Positions 48,435 to 57,931 of a DNA stretch of 64,000 nt are shown piece after piece. The stretch comes from Gammaproteobacteria bacterium (GTDB lineage: Bacteria; Pseudomonadota; Gammaproteobacteria; Enterobacterales; Psychrobiaceae), in NCBI GenBank assembly GCA_013214945.1, contig JABSRT010000004.1, positions 1 through 64,000 of the forward strand, read 5' to 3'. Position 1 is the stretch's first letter. Each line of letters begins with the position of its first letter. The translations under genes and the position numbers were made by a program. The notes beneath the pieces were generated by a model. That model was not told the origin of the DNA. It did no database searches and saw only the letters and a program-made list of their open reading frames with translations.

Positions 48435-49418
48435 CTATTGCTTGCTTAATAGCAGCTCTAATTTCTGATTTAATTGCAGCATCTGCTCGGTAGCTTGCGT
48501 TAATTTTTGCTCTAATGTATTGCTATAATCGGTGTTAGTTTTCTGCAGAGCCGGTTGAACAATAGTAGCCGCGCCTTGTGGTGGTAACTCTTTGGATTGA
48601 GCCATGGTCAGTTCGCCAGACATCTCGGCGATAACACAATCAACAGCTTCAATATTAAAATAGTCTAACTCTTCAATGAAACCAAATAACATTAATCTAT
48701 CCATAAATAAATTAATCATGCGTGGTATCCCCTGAGTTTTTGCATGAATAATCGAAAACGCACTGTACGAGATTAATGACTCGCCTTGCCAACCGGCTTG
48801 GATTAATCGATGTTGAATATAGTTCCTAGTTTCCTCAAGGGTTAAGGCTTGCAAATGACACGAAGCAATAATCCGTTGCCGAAACTGTTCCATACCGGGC
48901 GATTGAATGATCATTCTTAATTCATCTTGGCCTAGTAAAAAGCTTTGAAATAACGGGTGCTTGCCTACTTGAAAATTTGACAGCATTCTAAGTTCTTCAA
49001 CCGATTCTGCGGGCAAGTTTTGTGCTTCATCAACCAATAAAACAGCGCGTTTACCTTGTTGATGCAAGGAAAGTAAAAACTGTTCTAAATCATGTAACAG
49101 TGATGTTTTATTTTTGGCGTCTGAGCTTATGCCAAAGGATAATACGATCATCTCGAGCAACTCAGTCGGGTTTAAAATGGTTGTGACTAACTGAGCGGCC
49201 ACTATATTGTCTCGGTCCACTTGTTCTAGCAGTGAGCGAGCTATCGTTGTTTTTCCTGTGCCAATAGCGCCGGTTATTACAATAAAACCTTCACGTTGCG
49301 ATAAGCCATACTTGAGATAACTAATGGCTTTTTTATGATGATCACTCGAATAAAAAAATGCAGGGTCAGGGCTAAGCTGGAAGGGTTTGTGTTTTAATCC
49401 ATAAAACGCTTCATACAT
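48435..49418 (-). CDS. XrtA-associated ExeA-like ATPase
   Basis: This 327-residue AAA-type ATPase resembles ExeA/GspA and the family assigned to exosortase A loci. It has the N-terminus YEAFYGLKHKPFQLSPDP, Walker A at 50-57 (GAIGTGKT), Walker B (AVLLVDEAQN) and a C-terminal glutamine-rich coiled-coil-like tail (about 285-327). It sits 4 bp after the beta-barrel-like gene and before prsK in one operon. It likely acts in the cytosol in polysaccharide assembly or channel placement. The exact role is unknown. Confidence 0.9.
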   Translation of the reverse strand: MYEAFYGLKHKPFQLSPDPAFFYSSDHHKKAISYLKYGLSQREGFIVITGAIGTGKTTIARSLLEQVDRDNIVAAQLVTTILNPTELLEMIVLSFGISSDAKNKTSLLHDLEQFLLSLHQQGKRAVLLVDEAQNLPAESVEELRMLSNFQVGKHPLFQSFLLGQDELRMIIQSPGMEQFRQRIIASCHLQALTLEETRNYIQHRLIQAGWQGESLISYSAFSIIHAKTQGIPRMINLFMDRLMLFGFIEELDYFNIEAVDCVIAEMSGELTMAQSKELPPQGAATIVQPALQKTNTDYSNTLEQKLTQATEQMLQLNQKLELLLSKQ

Positions 49419-49422
49419 AGTA

Positions 49423-51003
49423 TTAAAATTCCTGAGTAAAAGAGATTAAAAATCGATTTTCATCATAGGATTGCAGTGTTCCTGTTGCTTGCCTTTGATA
49501 GCGAGAAATCGAAACCAGCCCTATGGCATCTTTGGCTAGTTTTCGTGAGTAGTTAATCGCTAACGTTTTATCGATAGCTTTAGCTTGAGAAGCTTGGTTC
49601 TTATCTGTGGTGCTATCTAGATAAGATAACGTTAGGCTAATGTTCGAGCGCTTGTTCAAACGATACCCGGCATTTATCACGATTGAGTTATCATGGCTTT
49701 CGCCTTGAGCGTCTAAGTCATATCTAATACTGCGAACAAAAGTGGTCACCAAATTGACTCGCCGCTTAGTATAAGTAAATGTACTGGTTAAACGCTTGTC
49801 TAGAGTGGTGCGTTGGCTCTCTTGGGCGCCAACAATATCGATCTCAAAGAGCTGTTGATCCGGCCCTAGGATCGGGCTTAATGAGGATGAGAAATAGCAG
49901 TCGTTAATATTGAAATCGCTTTGGGCGGGACAGATTAAGTTTCCTATCGAGTTCGACTGGAATTGTGAGATATTGTAACTATGTATTTCTTCGTGGTAAC
50001 TGATTACCGCGGAAAACCGTTTGAGGCGGTAACTAAATTGCACATCATAGTAGTCACCGTAAAAACGTTTGCCAGTCGTTAGGTATAATTGGGTTCTTTT
50101 ACTTGGTTTTATCGTCAATTCGATACTAGAAAAGTCACTATTGATGTCATCTAAACTTTTGTTATAAGAAAGTTTTATGTCAATGTTCTTACTTGGGAAC
50201 CAGCGCAGTCCTGCCCCATAACTTGATGATTCAATATTGGCGGTTGAGCTACTACCCAGATCGTTGTCTTGCTCTGAATACTGAAGAAAAACCCAATAAT
50301 CCTCAAGAAAACTCCAGCCCATGCTCGCAGCATATTGGTGAAAAATTTGCCGTTCAAAATTGGTGTCGCCGTCAGAAACTAATTGATTTCTATTGGCCGA
50401 TACATTCCAATAACTTTTGGTGTGCCCGCTGGTGTTATTTAATGCAATGGAGCTAGAAATAGCTTTTTTATTATTAAATTGGTCCTGACTTTGACCGCTA
50501 ATTTTATTGGCTTTTAAGTCAATGTTATAGAGTAATATATCGGGAATAGCTGAATTTAAAGATGTACTAATAGTGTAATTGGTCGTCGAACTTTGTGAGG
50601 GAGTAACTAAGTTCCCTTGACTATTAATACCATCAGACAGGCTGTTTAAGGTACGTGTTTTATCCGCGGACAAATTAATAAGCCATTGCTCATCTAATAG
50701 CTTAAAATTCAATTTACCTGAAAAATAATCAGTTGTATCATTCGAATCACTGTCGGAGTGATAGCTCACATTCGCCAGTTTGTATAATAAACTGGCGTCA
50801 AGCTGCTTACCTGTTGTCTTTAGCTGTAAGCTAGGGTTAAGTTCGGTAATAAATGTTGACGTGGTGCCTTGCTGCGTATGGAATAAATTATCTGTGAAAG
50901 ACTCTGTTATATTGACACTTGGTGTCAGGCTCCACTTCCCTGCAGTAACCGAGCAACTAACTAAAACAACTGGTAATATAACCAATGCCTTTTTATAGCC
51001 CAT
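49423..51003 (-). CDS. XrtA-system outer-membrane-type protein
   Basis: This protein of about 526 residues has a signal peptide (MGYKKALVILPVVLVSCSVTA) and a long beta-rich body ending in phenylalanine (FLISFTQEF), as expected of an outer-membrane barrel. It corresponds to the conserved TIGR03016-type protein of exosortase A loci and may be the outer pore or scaffold for the polysaccharide. I placed the start at ATG 51003, which begins the signal peptide. The frame is open upstream to 51033. It overlaps the end of the tyrosine kinase gene by 11 bases. Confidence 0.85.
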   Translation of the reverse strand: MGYKKALVILPVVLVSCSVTAGKWSLTPSVNITESFTDNLFHTQQGTTSTFITELNPSLQLKTTGKQLDASLLYKLANVSYHSDSDSNDTTDYFSGKLNFKLLDEQWLINLSADKTRTLNSLSDGINSQGNLVTPSQSSTTNYTISTSLNSAIPDILLYNIDLKANKISGQSQDQFNNKKAISSSIALNNTSGHTKSYWNVSANRNQLVSDGDTNFERQIFHQYAASMGWSFLEDYWVFLQYSEQDNDLGSSSTANIESSSYGAGLRWFPSKNIDIKLSYNKSLDDINSDFSSIELTIKPSKRTQLYLTTGKRFYGDYYDVQFSYRLKRFSAVISYHEEIHSYNISQFQSNSIGNLICPAQSDFNINDCYFSSSLSPILGPDQQLFEIDIVGAQESQRTTLDKRLTSTFTYTKRRVNLVTTFVRSIRYDLDAQGESHDNSIVINAGYRLNKRSNISLTLSYLDSTTDKNQASQAKAIDKTLAINYSRKLAKDAIGLVSISRYQRQATGTLQSYDENRFLISFTQEF

Positions 51004-51826
51004 AGTAATTTCCATATCCGTAACTATATCCATTTCCCTGACGTTTGCGTTCGTTGGACTTGTTTAAAATAAATCCAATCGCTAGTTCAGGATCCAGTAA
51101 CTTGATTGCCTCATTAATACTGGCAGTTTTTGTTCTAGCTTCTTCCACAACCACTACCGCTTGGCCGCTCAGGCTCGCTAAGACTTGAGTTTCACTAACC
51201 CCTAACAGTGGTGGCGAATCAAGAATGATAATGCGATCTGGGTAGCGAGAAGCTAACTCATTAGCCAGCACTTCCATTCTATCACTGCTTAATAACTCGT
51301 GAGTCAGGTGATGACGACTACCAGCCGGTAACAATTTTAGCTTATCAATATTAGTACTATATATGACCTCTCCGATATCATCTATGTTTCCGAGTAAAAA
51401 ATCTAGTAAACCGCTAGTTGATTCATATCGCAGTTCTTTGCCGATACTTGGGTTAACGACATCGGCATCAACTAATAGCACTGTTTTGTCTTGCTCTAGT
51501 GCAATACTTAGCGCTAAATTGATCGAGTTAAACGTTTTCCCCTCGTTCGGTACCGTGCTAGTGACTAAAATTATATTAGGTTTTTTTAGCAAGTGTGATG
51601 ACTTACCGAAAGCATTAAGTAACAGTTTTCGCTTGATAAAGCGATACTCTTCATTGATTCGACTGCGCTCTGACCGGTTAGTGATCATGTTATTCTCGGC
51701 CAGCATATTGATATCGATATTAATGAAACGCTCACACTGTTCGGTGGTCACTGTTCTTTCGACTGTTTTAGCGGCTTGGCCGAGATTTTTATTCTGCTTT
51801 TGCAGTGCTCTTTCTATAGTGTTCAC
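50993..51826 (-). CDS. XrtA-associated tyrosine autokinase (BY-kinase)
   Basis: This 277-residue bacterial tyrosine kinase domain is encoded separately from its membrane partner. It has Walker A (STVPNEGKTFNSINLA), Walker A' (LLVDADVVNPS), Walker B (IIILDSPPLLG) and a tyrosine-rich C-terminus (YSYGYGNYYGL) for autophosphorylation. It controls chain length with the preceding Wzz-like protein. The start is GTG with a GGGAG site seven bases upstream and overlaps the chain-length stop (GTGA). The last codons overlap the next gene. Confidence 0.93.
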   Translation of the reverse strand: MNTIERALQKQNKNLGQAAKTVERTVTTEQCERFINIDINMLAENNMITNRSERSRINEEYRFIKRKLLLNAFGKSSHLLKKPNIILVTSTVPNEGKTFNSINLALSIALEQDKTVLLVDADVVNPSIGKELRYESTSGLLDFLLGNIDDIGEVIYSTNIDKLKLLPAGSRHHLTHELLSSDRMEVLANELASRYPDRIIILDSPPLLGVSETQVLASLSGQAVVVVEEARTKTASINEAIKLLDPELAIGFILNKSNERKRQGNGYSYGYGNYYGL

Positions 51827-53418
51827 GATATAACTCCCTGGGTCACATTACGAATTTGAGGTGTTAAGGTGTTTGTAGTTTCGAGTAAGATCAATCCGCC
51901 GTACATTAATATTAGGATAACGAGCAGGCATGCAAAGAGGAGACTTTTCAGTTTGTTTTTGCGTGTCAATCCAGCATTACCATTTAATGAGACAGAGCCA
52001 AGTACCGGGTAGCCTGATATTTGAGATAACTGAAAAGGGGTTAAAATAACGGCATTGAATTGACTTAAAATGAAGGCAAAACTGATACCAGTGCCTAAGC
52101 CGACAAATAACACTAAGGTATTTAGTACGACGCGATTGGGCCCTACAGGTTTTGTTTTTGCCCGCGGAGGATCAATAACTTTAAATTGAATATCATCAAC
52201 CGATAAATCCGCTTTTTCTGCCAGTAATGCTGACTCACGTCGGCGCAGCATTTCTTCGTATTTTTGTTTAGTAATTTGATAGCCACGATTGAGAGCAGTT
52301 AACTTCGCCTCTATTTCAGGGATTAGGTTTATTTTGCTTTTTAAATTGGTCACTTTTTGTTGATAATTTTCGACTCTAACATTAATAGCTGCGATATCAT
52401 TTTCAAGGTTAATGACATTAAGTTTCATTTCTTGGAATACCGGATTTTGGTTGAGTCCTCCTGAGCCATTAGCACCATTGCTTTGGGCTATTTTTGCCAA
52501 TTCACGAAGCTCTTTACGGCGGTATCGTTTAAGTTGATAAATGCGCTGTTGCACTTCTTTTACGTCTGGGTGCAGTTGGGTATAACGTAATACTAGCTGA
52601 TCTAAATTTTGTTCGAGTTGGGATATCCGCGCATCATATTCGCTAGGAAAATTACGATTAATAATTGGATTTAATATGCCAAAAGCTGGACTTTCCCCAA
52701 TCAGTTGTGATTTTGCTAGCTTCAGTTGGGTTAGTTTTTCCTGTAATAGTAGTTGTGATGTTTCAAAATTATCTTGATATTGTTTGAGAGTCTTATAATA
52801 ACCATCGCCACTACTGATTATTAAGTGGCCATTAAGTTGTTTAAATTCAGTCAATTGCTGCTCACTGTGGGTTAGTCTTTGCTCATAGTCGTTAATTTGA
52901 TCGTCAAGGAAATTTCTTGCGGTGACTGTATCTGAACGAGTTTGACCAACCGTATTCTCCATAAAGACTTTAAGTACGGCTTTAACGACATTGGTGGCTT
53001 GTTCGGGATTATTACCAGAATATGAAATGGTGTAGAGATTCTCTCGACTGGTCGCTGTAATTTTTATGTTTTTAGCCAAACGATCAACCAACTGCTCAAA
53101 TTCTTTTTGGTTACTGGCTAAAATATCCATATCGACCATTCGAAGAATTTTTTCGACATTGGGTCTACTTAGCAGCGTTTTTACCATTAAATGTACTTGT
53201 TGTTGCTGATTGGCGCTAATCGTGAGGCCTCGTAATAACGGCTTTAGCAAGGATTGAGTATTGACATATACTCTGGCGCTTGCGCTATATTGATCCGGCA
53301 ATGTTGTGATAGCTATCCATCCGCTGATACAGACTAACCAAGAGAAGACAACTATATATCTCTTTTTTAGCCAGATACCGCGAGCAACAGTCCATATTTG
53401 CTCGTATAATTCCTGCAT
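51823..53418 (-). CDS. XrtA-system polysaccharide chain-length determinant (Wzz-like)
   Basis: This 531-residue inner-membrane protein has an N-terminal helix (about 20-38), a Wzz-type periplasmic domain with long coiled coils (about 150-400), a proline-rich motif before the second helix (VIDPPRAKTKPVGPNR), and C-terminal helices (about 427-450 and 487-507). It fits the chain-length family of exosortase A loci. The cytosolic kinase is a separate downstream gene, overlapping by four bases. It sets polymer length during export. Confidence 0.92.
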   Translation of the reverse strand: MQELYEQIWTVARGIWLKKRYIVVFSWLVCISGWIAITTLPDQYSASARVYVNTQSLLKPLLRGLTISANQQQQVHLMVKTLLSRPNVEKILRMVDMDILASNQKEFEQLVDRLAKNIKITATSRENLYTISYSGNNPEQATNVVKAVLKVFMENTVGQTRSDTVTARNFLDDQINDYEQRLTHSEQQLTEFKQLNGHLIISSGDGYYKTLKQYQDNFETSQLLLQEKLTQLKLAKSQLIGESPAFGILNPIINRNFPSEYDARISQLEQNLDQLVLRYTQLHPDVKEVQQRIYQLKRYRRKELRELAKIAQSNGANGSGGLNQNPVFQEMKLNVINLENDIAAINVRVENYQQKVTNLKSKINLIPEIEAKLTALNRGYQITKQKYEEMLRRRESALLAEKADLSVDDIQFKVIDPPRAKTKPVGPNRVVLNTLVLFVGLGTGISFAFILSQFNAVILTPFQLSQISGYPVLGSVSLNGNAGLTRKNKLKSLLFACLLVILILMYGGLILLETTNTLTPQIRNVTQGVIS

Positions 53419-53480
53419 TGATCACACTCTCTCAATCAAATTAATTGGTAAACTACGTAAAATCTTTTCTAAGTACTGAT

Positions 53481-54125
53481 TTAAAACCATGCCTCAGGAA
53501 TGATAATGATATCGCCAGGCAGCATGTCTGCATTAGCCGTGATATCACCAGACTTTAATAAATCATCTAATGCAATCCGGAACGTTACTTCTTTATCATG
53601 AACGACCCGAATTAAGCGGGCGTTGTTACCGTCAGCAAACTCGGTTAAGCCGCCTACTACTACCATGACATCCAATAGGGTCATATTTTTTCGGTAACTG
53701 ATTGCGCGTGGATTTGATGCTTCGCCGACAATTCTAATTTGCTCACTAAAGGGACCAACAAATTTACTAACGGTTACAGTGACAATGGGGTCTCGGATAT
53801 ATTTACTTAGTGTTTGTTCTATTTCTCTTGCTAGCATGCTGGGCGTTTTACCAGCCACACTAATATCCTCAACTAAAGAGGTCGTAATTTTACCGTCGGG
53901 CCTAACTTGAAAGCTGCCTGATACTTCGGGATTGCGCCAAACAAATATTTGTACCGAATCACCTGCACCGATTAAATATTTATAATTATCGACCGAGGTC
54001 GTTAATGAAGGCTGAATGGTGGCGTGCTTAAGCTGTTGAAGAGAGGATGTGCATCCTGCAAGTGTCACTAAACTTAAGCCAAAAATAACGCTTAGTGTGT
54101 TAATTCCCTTTCTTTTTAAAATCAT
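53481..54125 (-). CDS. XrtA-system polysaccharide export lipoprotein (Wza-like)
   Basis: This 214-residue outer-membrane export protein has a lipobox (LVTLAGC) in its signal peptide, a Poly_export domain (YLIGAGDSVQIFVWRNPEVSG) and an SLBB-type domain (VGEASNPRAISYRKNMTLLDVM). It is shorter than E. coli Wza, which is usual for the exosortase A family. It starts the minus-strand operon with a GGAGAG ribosome site. It should form the outer-membrane exit together with the downstream barrel. Confidence 0.93.
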   Translation of the reverse strand: MILKRKGINTLSVIFGLSLVTLAGCTSSLQQLKHATIQPSLTTSVDNYKYLIGAGDSVQIFVWRNPEVSGSFQVRPDGKITTSLVEDISVAGKTPSMLAREIEQTLSKYIRDPIVTVTVSKFVGPFSEQIRIVGEASNPRAISYRKNMTLLDVMVVVGGLTEFADGNNARLIRVVHDKEVTFRIALDDLLKSGDITANADMLPGDIIIIPEAWF

Positions 54126-54540
54126 AAAAATCTCTCCATTTATTTAAACTAATTAAGCCTCCTAGTTGACGCAAAATTAGTCCCTTGTCTGTGTCAAATT
54201 ATAAAAATTGTGGCAGAGTGAAACTACACTCTCTTAATAGTAGTCCCTAATATATATTTTGTGTTTAAAATTCTGTCACAGCCTAAAATTTATGAAGAAC
54301 GATTTTTTAGATGCCCATTGTAGTTACATGAGATAGTAGCGGCAGTATAAAAAACAAACAGCAATAACAAAGGTAGCGGACCCTCTGAACTAAGTCCAGT
54401 ATCTCGGTGTTAGTCGCCGAGCAGGATTTGTTATGGGCGGATGCATATTTATATAAATTTTTTGAACTGGCTTGTTTTATCGTGACTGTCGACTAGATTT
54501 AACTGGAACTATCTGTTGTTAGTATTGATGCCAGCAGGGA
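54126..54540. other. divergent promoter region of the XrtA locus
   Basis: This 415-bp non-coding gap separates the two divergent arms. It contains one sigma-54-like promoter pattern for the minus arm and a GGTAGCG word (54372-54378) followed by a CTCGG...CCGAG hairpin on the plus arm. No gene is seen. Confidence 0.7.
54171..54184 (-). promoter_or_regulatory. candidate sigma-54 promoter of the minus arm
   Basis: Read on the minus strand, AGGGAC and TTTGCG give the required GG-N10-GC spacing. The -12 part (TTGC) is perfect; the -24 part (GGGAC against TGGCAC) has two differences. Position about 46 bp before the first gene fits. PrsR at the end of this operon is a sigma-54 activator. Confidence 0.4.
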
Positions 54541-55980
54541 ATGAAATCAAAAGGAATTAGGAGAAGGTGCTTGTCAAACGTTGATCCAGGTTATTTAAAT
54601 AAAAATGGTAGGGCATTAATGCTTTTTGAAACTGTCCTTATTTTGATCTTGATGCTGATGCTCTCAGAAACATTTGTTTCCACCTTTAAAATGTTAGGTT
54701 TTGAGTATCCAATTGATTATAACGTCCAGCAGGCGGTATTTACTTTTGTCATTTCAGCTCTGGTTGTGTCCTTTTCACTTGGCTTGTACCGTAAGAATCT
54801 ACGAGAAAAGTTTGGCGCTATCCGCCATCGAATATTGGTCAGCTTTTTGGTTGCTATTGTTATTAGTTTTCTATTAACAGAGCCACCAGCTTATAACTGG
54901 CAGGCATTTTTACCAGTTACTTTCGCAGCCATAATAACCCTATTGATTGTATGCTATTTACGCTTCCAGTTACTTAACTTAACTGTATCACATACGATTA
55001 AAAGGCGTGTTTTGATCCTAGGCTCAGGGTCACGTGCTTTTTCGATTGAGGATCGCACGCGTCGTGAAGTTGACCGTCGTCAGTTTATAATCCATGCCTA
55101 CCTCAAATATCCTAAAGATAAACCTAACATGATCAAGCGTGATGAAGTGTTAGTACTTGATATGCCATTAGAGCAGTATATACAGCAGCATAATATCGAA
55201 CAGGTTGTTGTGGCTACCGATGAACGGCGTGATAACTTACCATTTATCGACCTGCAAAAATGTAAAGCCCGCGGTGTGAGTGTCATTGATGTGGTGAGCT
55301 TCATTGAAAATGAAACTGGCCAAATTGCTATTGATTTGGTTAATCCTGATTGGATTATATATTCTGAAAAATTTGCGGGCAGTAATAAGTTTAATTTAAG
55401 CTGTCAGTGGTTATTTAATTGTGTGATGGCCGTGGCTATATCCGTTCCTGCTATCCCTGCAATATTGTTAGCTGCTATCGCAATTAAGATTGAAGATGGT
55501 ATTCGCGCCCCGGTTTTTTACTCGCAGACTCGAATTGGCAATGGTGGTAAGTTATTTAATATTCTGAAATTACGTAGCATGACGATTAACGCCGAAGTTA
55601 ATGGCGCTCAATGGGCTACATTAAATGACTCTCGGGTTACCAGGGTTGGTCAGTTTATTCGTAAGTACCGCTTTGACGAATTGCCACAATTGTACAATAT
55701 TTTAAAAGGTGAGATGGTATTCGTTGGACCGCGGCCTGAGCGGCCTGAGTTTGTTGAAAAGTTATCAGAATCAATACCATTTTATAATGAACGTCAGCAT
55801 GTTAAGCCAGGTGTTACTGGTTGGGCACAAATTCAATATCCTTATGGCGCGAGTGATAAAGATTCATTAGAAAAGTTAACTTTTGATTTATATTATATAA
55901 AGAATCGCAGTTATTTATTTGATCTTTTTATCATATTACAGACAGCCGAGACGGTTTTATATACTCGTGGTGCTAGGTAA
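54541..55980 (+). CDS. XrtA-system undecaprenyl-phosphate sugar transferase (EpsB-like)
   Basis: This protein of up to 479 residues starts polysaccharide synthesis by moving a sugar phosphate to undecaprenyl phosphate. Four to five N-terminal helices (about 25-145), a Rossmann-like middle (about 150-265) and a helix (about 285-310) precede the catalytic sugar-transferase domain (motifs FYSQTRIGNGGKLFNILKLRSM cut to core KLFNILKLRSM, RKYRFDELPQLYNIL, GPRPERPEF, KPGVTGWAQI). The annotated start at 54541 has a ribosome site too close. ATG 54619 has GGTAGGG at good spacing, so the start is uncertain. Confidence 0.9.
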   Translation: MKSKGIRRRCLSNVDPGYLNKNGRALMLFETVLILILMLMLSETFVSTFKMLGFEYPIDYNVQQAVFTFVISALVVSFSLGLYRKNLREKFGAIRHRILVSFLVAIVISFLLTEPPAYNWQAFLPVTFAAIITLLIVCYLRFQLLNLTVSHTIKRRVLILGSGSRAFSIEDRTRREVDRRQFIIHAYLKYPKDKPNMIKRDEVLVLDMPLEQYIQQHNIEQVVVATDERRDNLPFIDLQKCKARGVSVIDVVSFIENETGQIAIDLVNPDWIIYSEKFAGSNKFNLSCQWLFNCVMAVAISVPAIPAILLAAIAIKIEDGIRAPVFYSQTRIGNGGKLFNILKLRSMTINAEVNGAQWATLNDSRVTRVGQFIRKYRFDELPQLYNILKGEMVFVGPRPERPEFVEKLSESIPFYNERQHVKPGVTGWAQIQYPYGASDKDSLEKLTFDLYYIKNRSYLFDLFIILQTAETVLYTRGAR

Positions 55981-55992
55981 ATCTAGCTACAC

Positions 55993-56871
55993 ATGGAACA
56001 GAGTGGGAGAAACCTTTTGATTAAAAATACAATGGTTAATGCTTTAACTGTCGATGTCGAAGATTACTTTCAGGTCGCGGCGTTTTCTAAGCAGTTTCCA
56101 TTAAGCAGTTGGGATGCTCAGGAACTACGGGTTGAGCGCAATACCTATCGTTTGCTCGAACTTTTTGAACGTCATCAGGTGAAAGCGACATTCTTTACCC
56201 TTGGTTGGGTTGCAAAGAAGTGTCCAAACCTGATCAAAGATATCGTTGATTCGGGTCATGAGCTGGCGTGTCATGGTTTTTGGCACCAAAAAGTTCATGA
56301 GCAAACTCCGGCACAGTTTCGCGAAGATTTATCGGCGGCCAAGCAGGTATTAGAAGACATTTCAGGTCAGCCTGTGATTGGCTATCGCGCGCCGAGCTTC
56401 TCGATCAATGAAGACAGCTTATGGGCATTTGATATAATTAAAGAACTTGGATTTGTTTACAGCTCCAGTACTTATCCGATTAATCACGATCATTACGGCT
56501 CGCCAGACTGGCCGAGGTTTCCATACCAAGCTGTTGATTCTTTAATCGAAATCCCTGTGTCTACGTTAAATTGGCGTGATAAAAACTGGCCAATATCAGG
56601 AGGTGGTTATTTTAGGCTTTATCCTTACATGTTCAGCCGTTGGGCTTTGGCTAATTATTTGGCGACAGAACAGCAACCAAGCATTTTTTATATGCACCCA
56701 TGGGAAATTGATTTGTTGCAGCCTCGCCCGAGTAATATTCCGCTCAAAGCTAGGTTTAGACATTATCTAAATTTGTCTCGGCTTGAGGGCCGGCTTGAAC
56801 GCTTATTGGTAGATTTTCAATGGTCGACAATGCAAGACGTTTATAAGCAACATTTTATTAGTAATAATTAG
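55993..56871 (+). CDS. XrtA-system polysaccharide deacetylase
   Basis: This 292-residue NodB-type deacetylase has the DUF3473 C-terminal domain typical of exosortase A loci. The metal and catalytic residues are in VDVEDYFQV (D), ATFFTLGWV, ELACHGFWHQKVH (histidines) and GYRAPSFS; the C-terminal FYMHPWEID carries the last conserved histidine. It likely removes acetyl groups from the nascent polymer. A downstream ATG at 56032 (MVNALTVDVEDY) is closer to the usual family start, so the first 13 residues may not be translated. Confidence 0.9.
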   Translation: MEQSGRNLLIKNTMVNALTVDVEDYFQVAAFSKQFPLSSWDAQELRVERNTYRLLELFERHQVKATFFTLGWVAKKCPNLIKDIVDSGHELACHGFWHQKVHEQTPAQFREDLSAAKQVLEDISGQPVIGYRAPSFSINEDSLWAFDIIKELGFVYSSSTYPINHDHYGSPDWPRFPYQAVDSLIEIPVSTLNWRDKNWPISGGGYFRLYPYMFSRWALANYLATEQQPSIFYMHPWEIDLLQPRPSNIPLKARFRHYLNLSRLEGRLERLLVDFQWSTMQDVYKQHFISNN

Positions 56872-56878
56872 GATTGAT

Positions 56879-57919
56879 ATGACAGGGAATGTGGATTTGC
56901 TCACCGTTGACGGTTATGAGCAATGGGATCAATATATAGATCAACATCAAGCAGGCAGCTTTTATCATTTAACTGGTTGGAAGCGGCTGATTGAATCAGT
57001 ATATCGTCATCAATGTTATTTCTTAAGATGGTCTGAAAATGGTCAAATAAAAGGGGTACTGCCTTTAGTTGAACAAAAAAGTTTGCTCTTTGGTCACTCT
57101 TTAATTTCAACTCCTATTTGTGTACTCGGTGGTGTTGTTGCAGATTCGTCGGATATTGCGCAAGAGTTAGTTTGTTACGCTAAGTTGCTGGCCGATGAGT
57201 TAGCTGTTGATTACTTGGAGTTGCGCGGTGCCGCTGCTAGTGATATTAGTGCGAATATGGTGCAACCCGAACAGCAGGGGCATGTCATGATTGGTTGCAT
57301 GCTTGGGCATAGCCCTGAAGCTATTTTGGCAGGAATAAAAAAGAAGCAACGTGCCGTGATACGCCAATCACTCAATAATGGCTTAACCACCAAAATCGAA
57401 TCTGACGTTAATAATCTTTATCATATCTACTCGACTAGCGTTCGAAATTTAGGCACCCCAGTTTTCCCTAAAAAAGCATTTGTTGAGTTAAAAAAAATAT
57501 TTGGTTCACGGTGTGAAATATTAACGGTATTTGAAGGTGAACAAGCGATTTCAAGCGTAATGAGTTTTTATTATAAAGGCCAGGTGCTGCCACATTATGG
57601 TGGTGGAGTAGCTAAAGCCCGAGCGTTAAAAAGTAACGACTTTATGTATTATCAATTAATGTGTCACGCTCAAAAGCAAGGTTGTCATTATTTTGATTTT
57701 GGACGTAGTAAGCTTGATAGCGGATCTTTTCGCTATAAAAAACATTGGGGCATGGATATTACCCCGATGTGTTATCAGTATTACTTAGTAAAAAGCACAG
57801 GGTTACCATCATTATCAGCGAGTAATCCTAAGTACAAAATGCTAATTAAGCTGTGGCAGAAGTTACCACTGGCTGTTAGTCAGCAAATAGGCCCTATGTT
57901 GGCCAAACATCTCGGCTAA
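56879..57919 (+). CDS. XrtA-system FemAB-like acyltransferase
   Basis: This 346-residue GNAT-fold protein resembles the FemAB-related family linked to exosortase A. Visible parts are the N-terminal motif FYHLTGWKRLIESVY, a central KKQRAVIRQSLNNGL segment and the C-terminal YHYFDFGRSKLDSGSFRYKKHWG-type core, of which FDFGRSKLDSGSFRYKKHWG is present. FemAB enzymes add amino acids to glycans; here it may add an aminoacyl or acyl group to the polysaccharide or its lipid carrier. It follows the deacetylase by 7 bp. Confidence 0.9.
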   Translation: MTGNVDLLTVDGYEQWDQYIDQHQAGSFYHLTGWKRLIESVYRHQCYFLRWSENGQIKGVLPLVEQKSLLFGHSLISTPICVLGGVVADSSDIAQELVCYAKLLADELAVDYLELRGAAASDISANMVQPEQQGHVMIGCMLGHSPEAILAGIKKKQRAVIRQSLNNGLTTKIESDVNNLYHIYSTSVRNLGTPVFPKKAFVELKKIFGSRCEILTVFEGEQAISSVMSFYYKGQVLPHYGGGVAKARALKSNDFMYYQLMCHAQKQGCHYFDFGRSKLDSGSFRYKKHWGMDITPMCYQYYLVKSTGLPSLSASNPKYKMLIKLWQKLPLAVSQQIGPMLAKHLG

Positions 57920-57931
57920 GGAAAAGGTTTA

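Noticed and set aside
54372-54378. ops/RfaH element (GGTAGCG) upstream of the plus arm
   Set aside because: Only seven bases of the ops core match and the leading GGC is absent; chance occurrence is likely.
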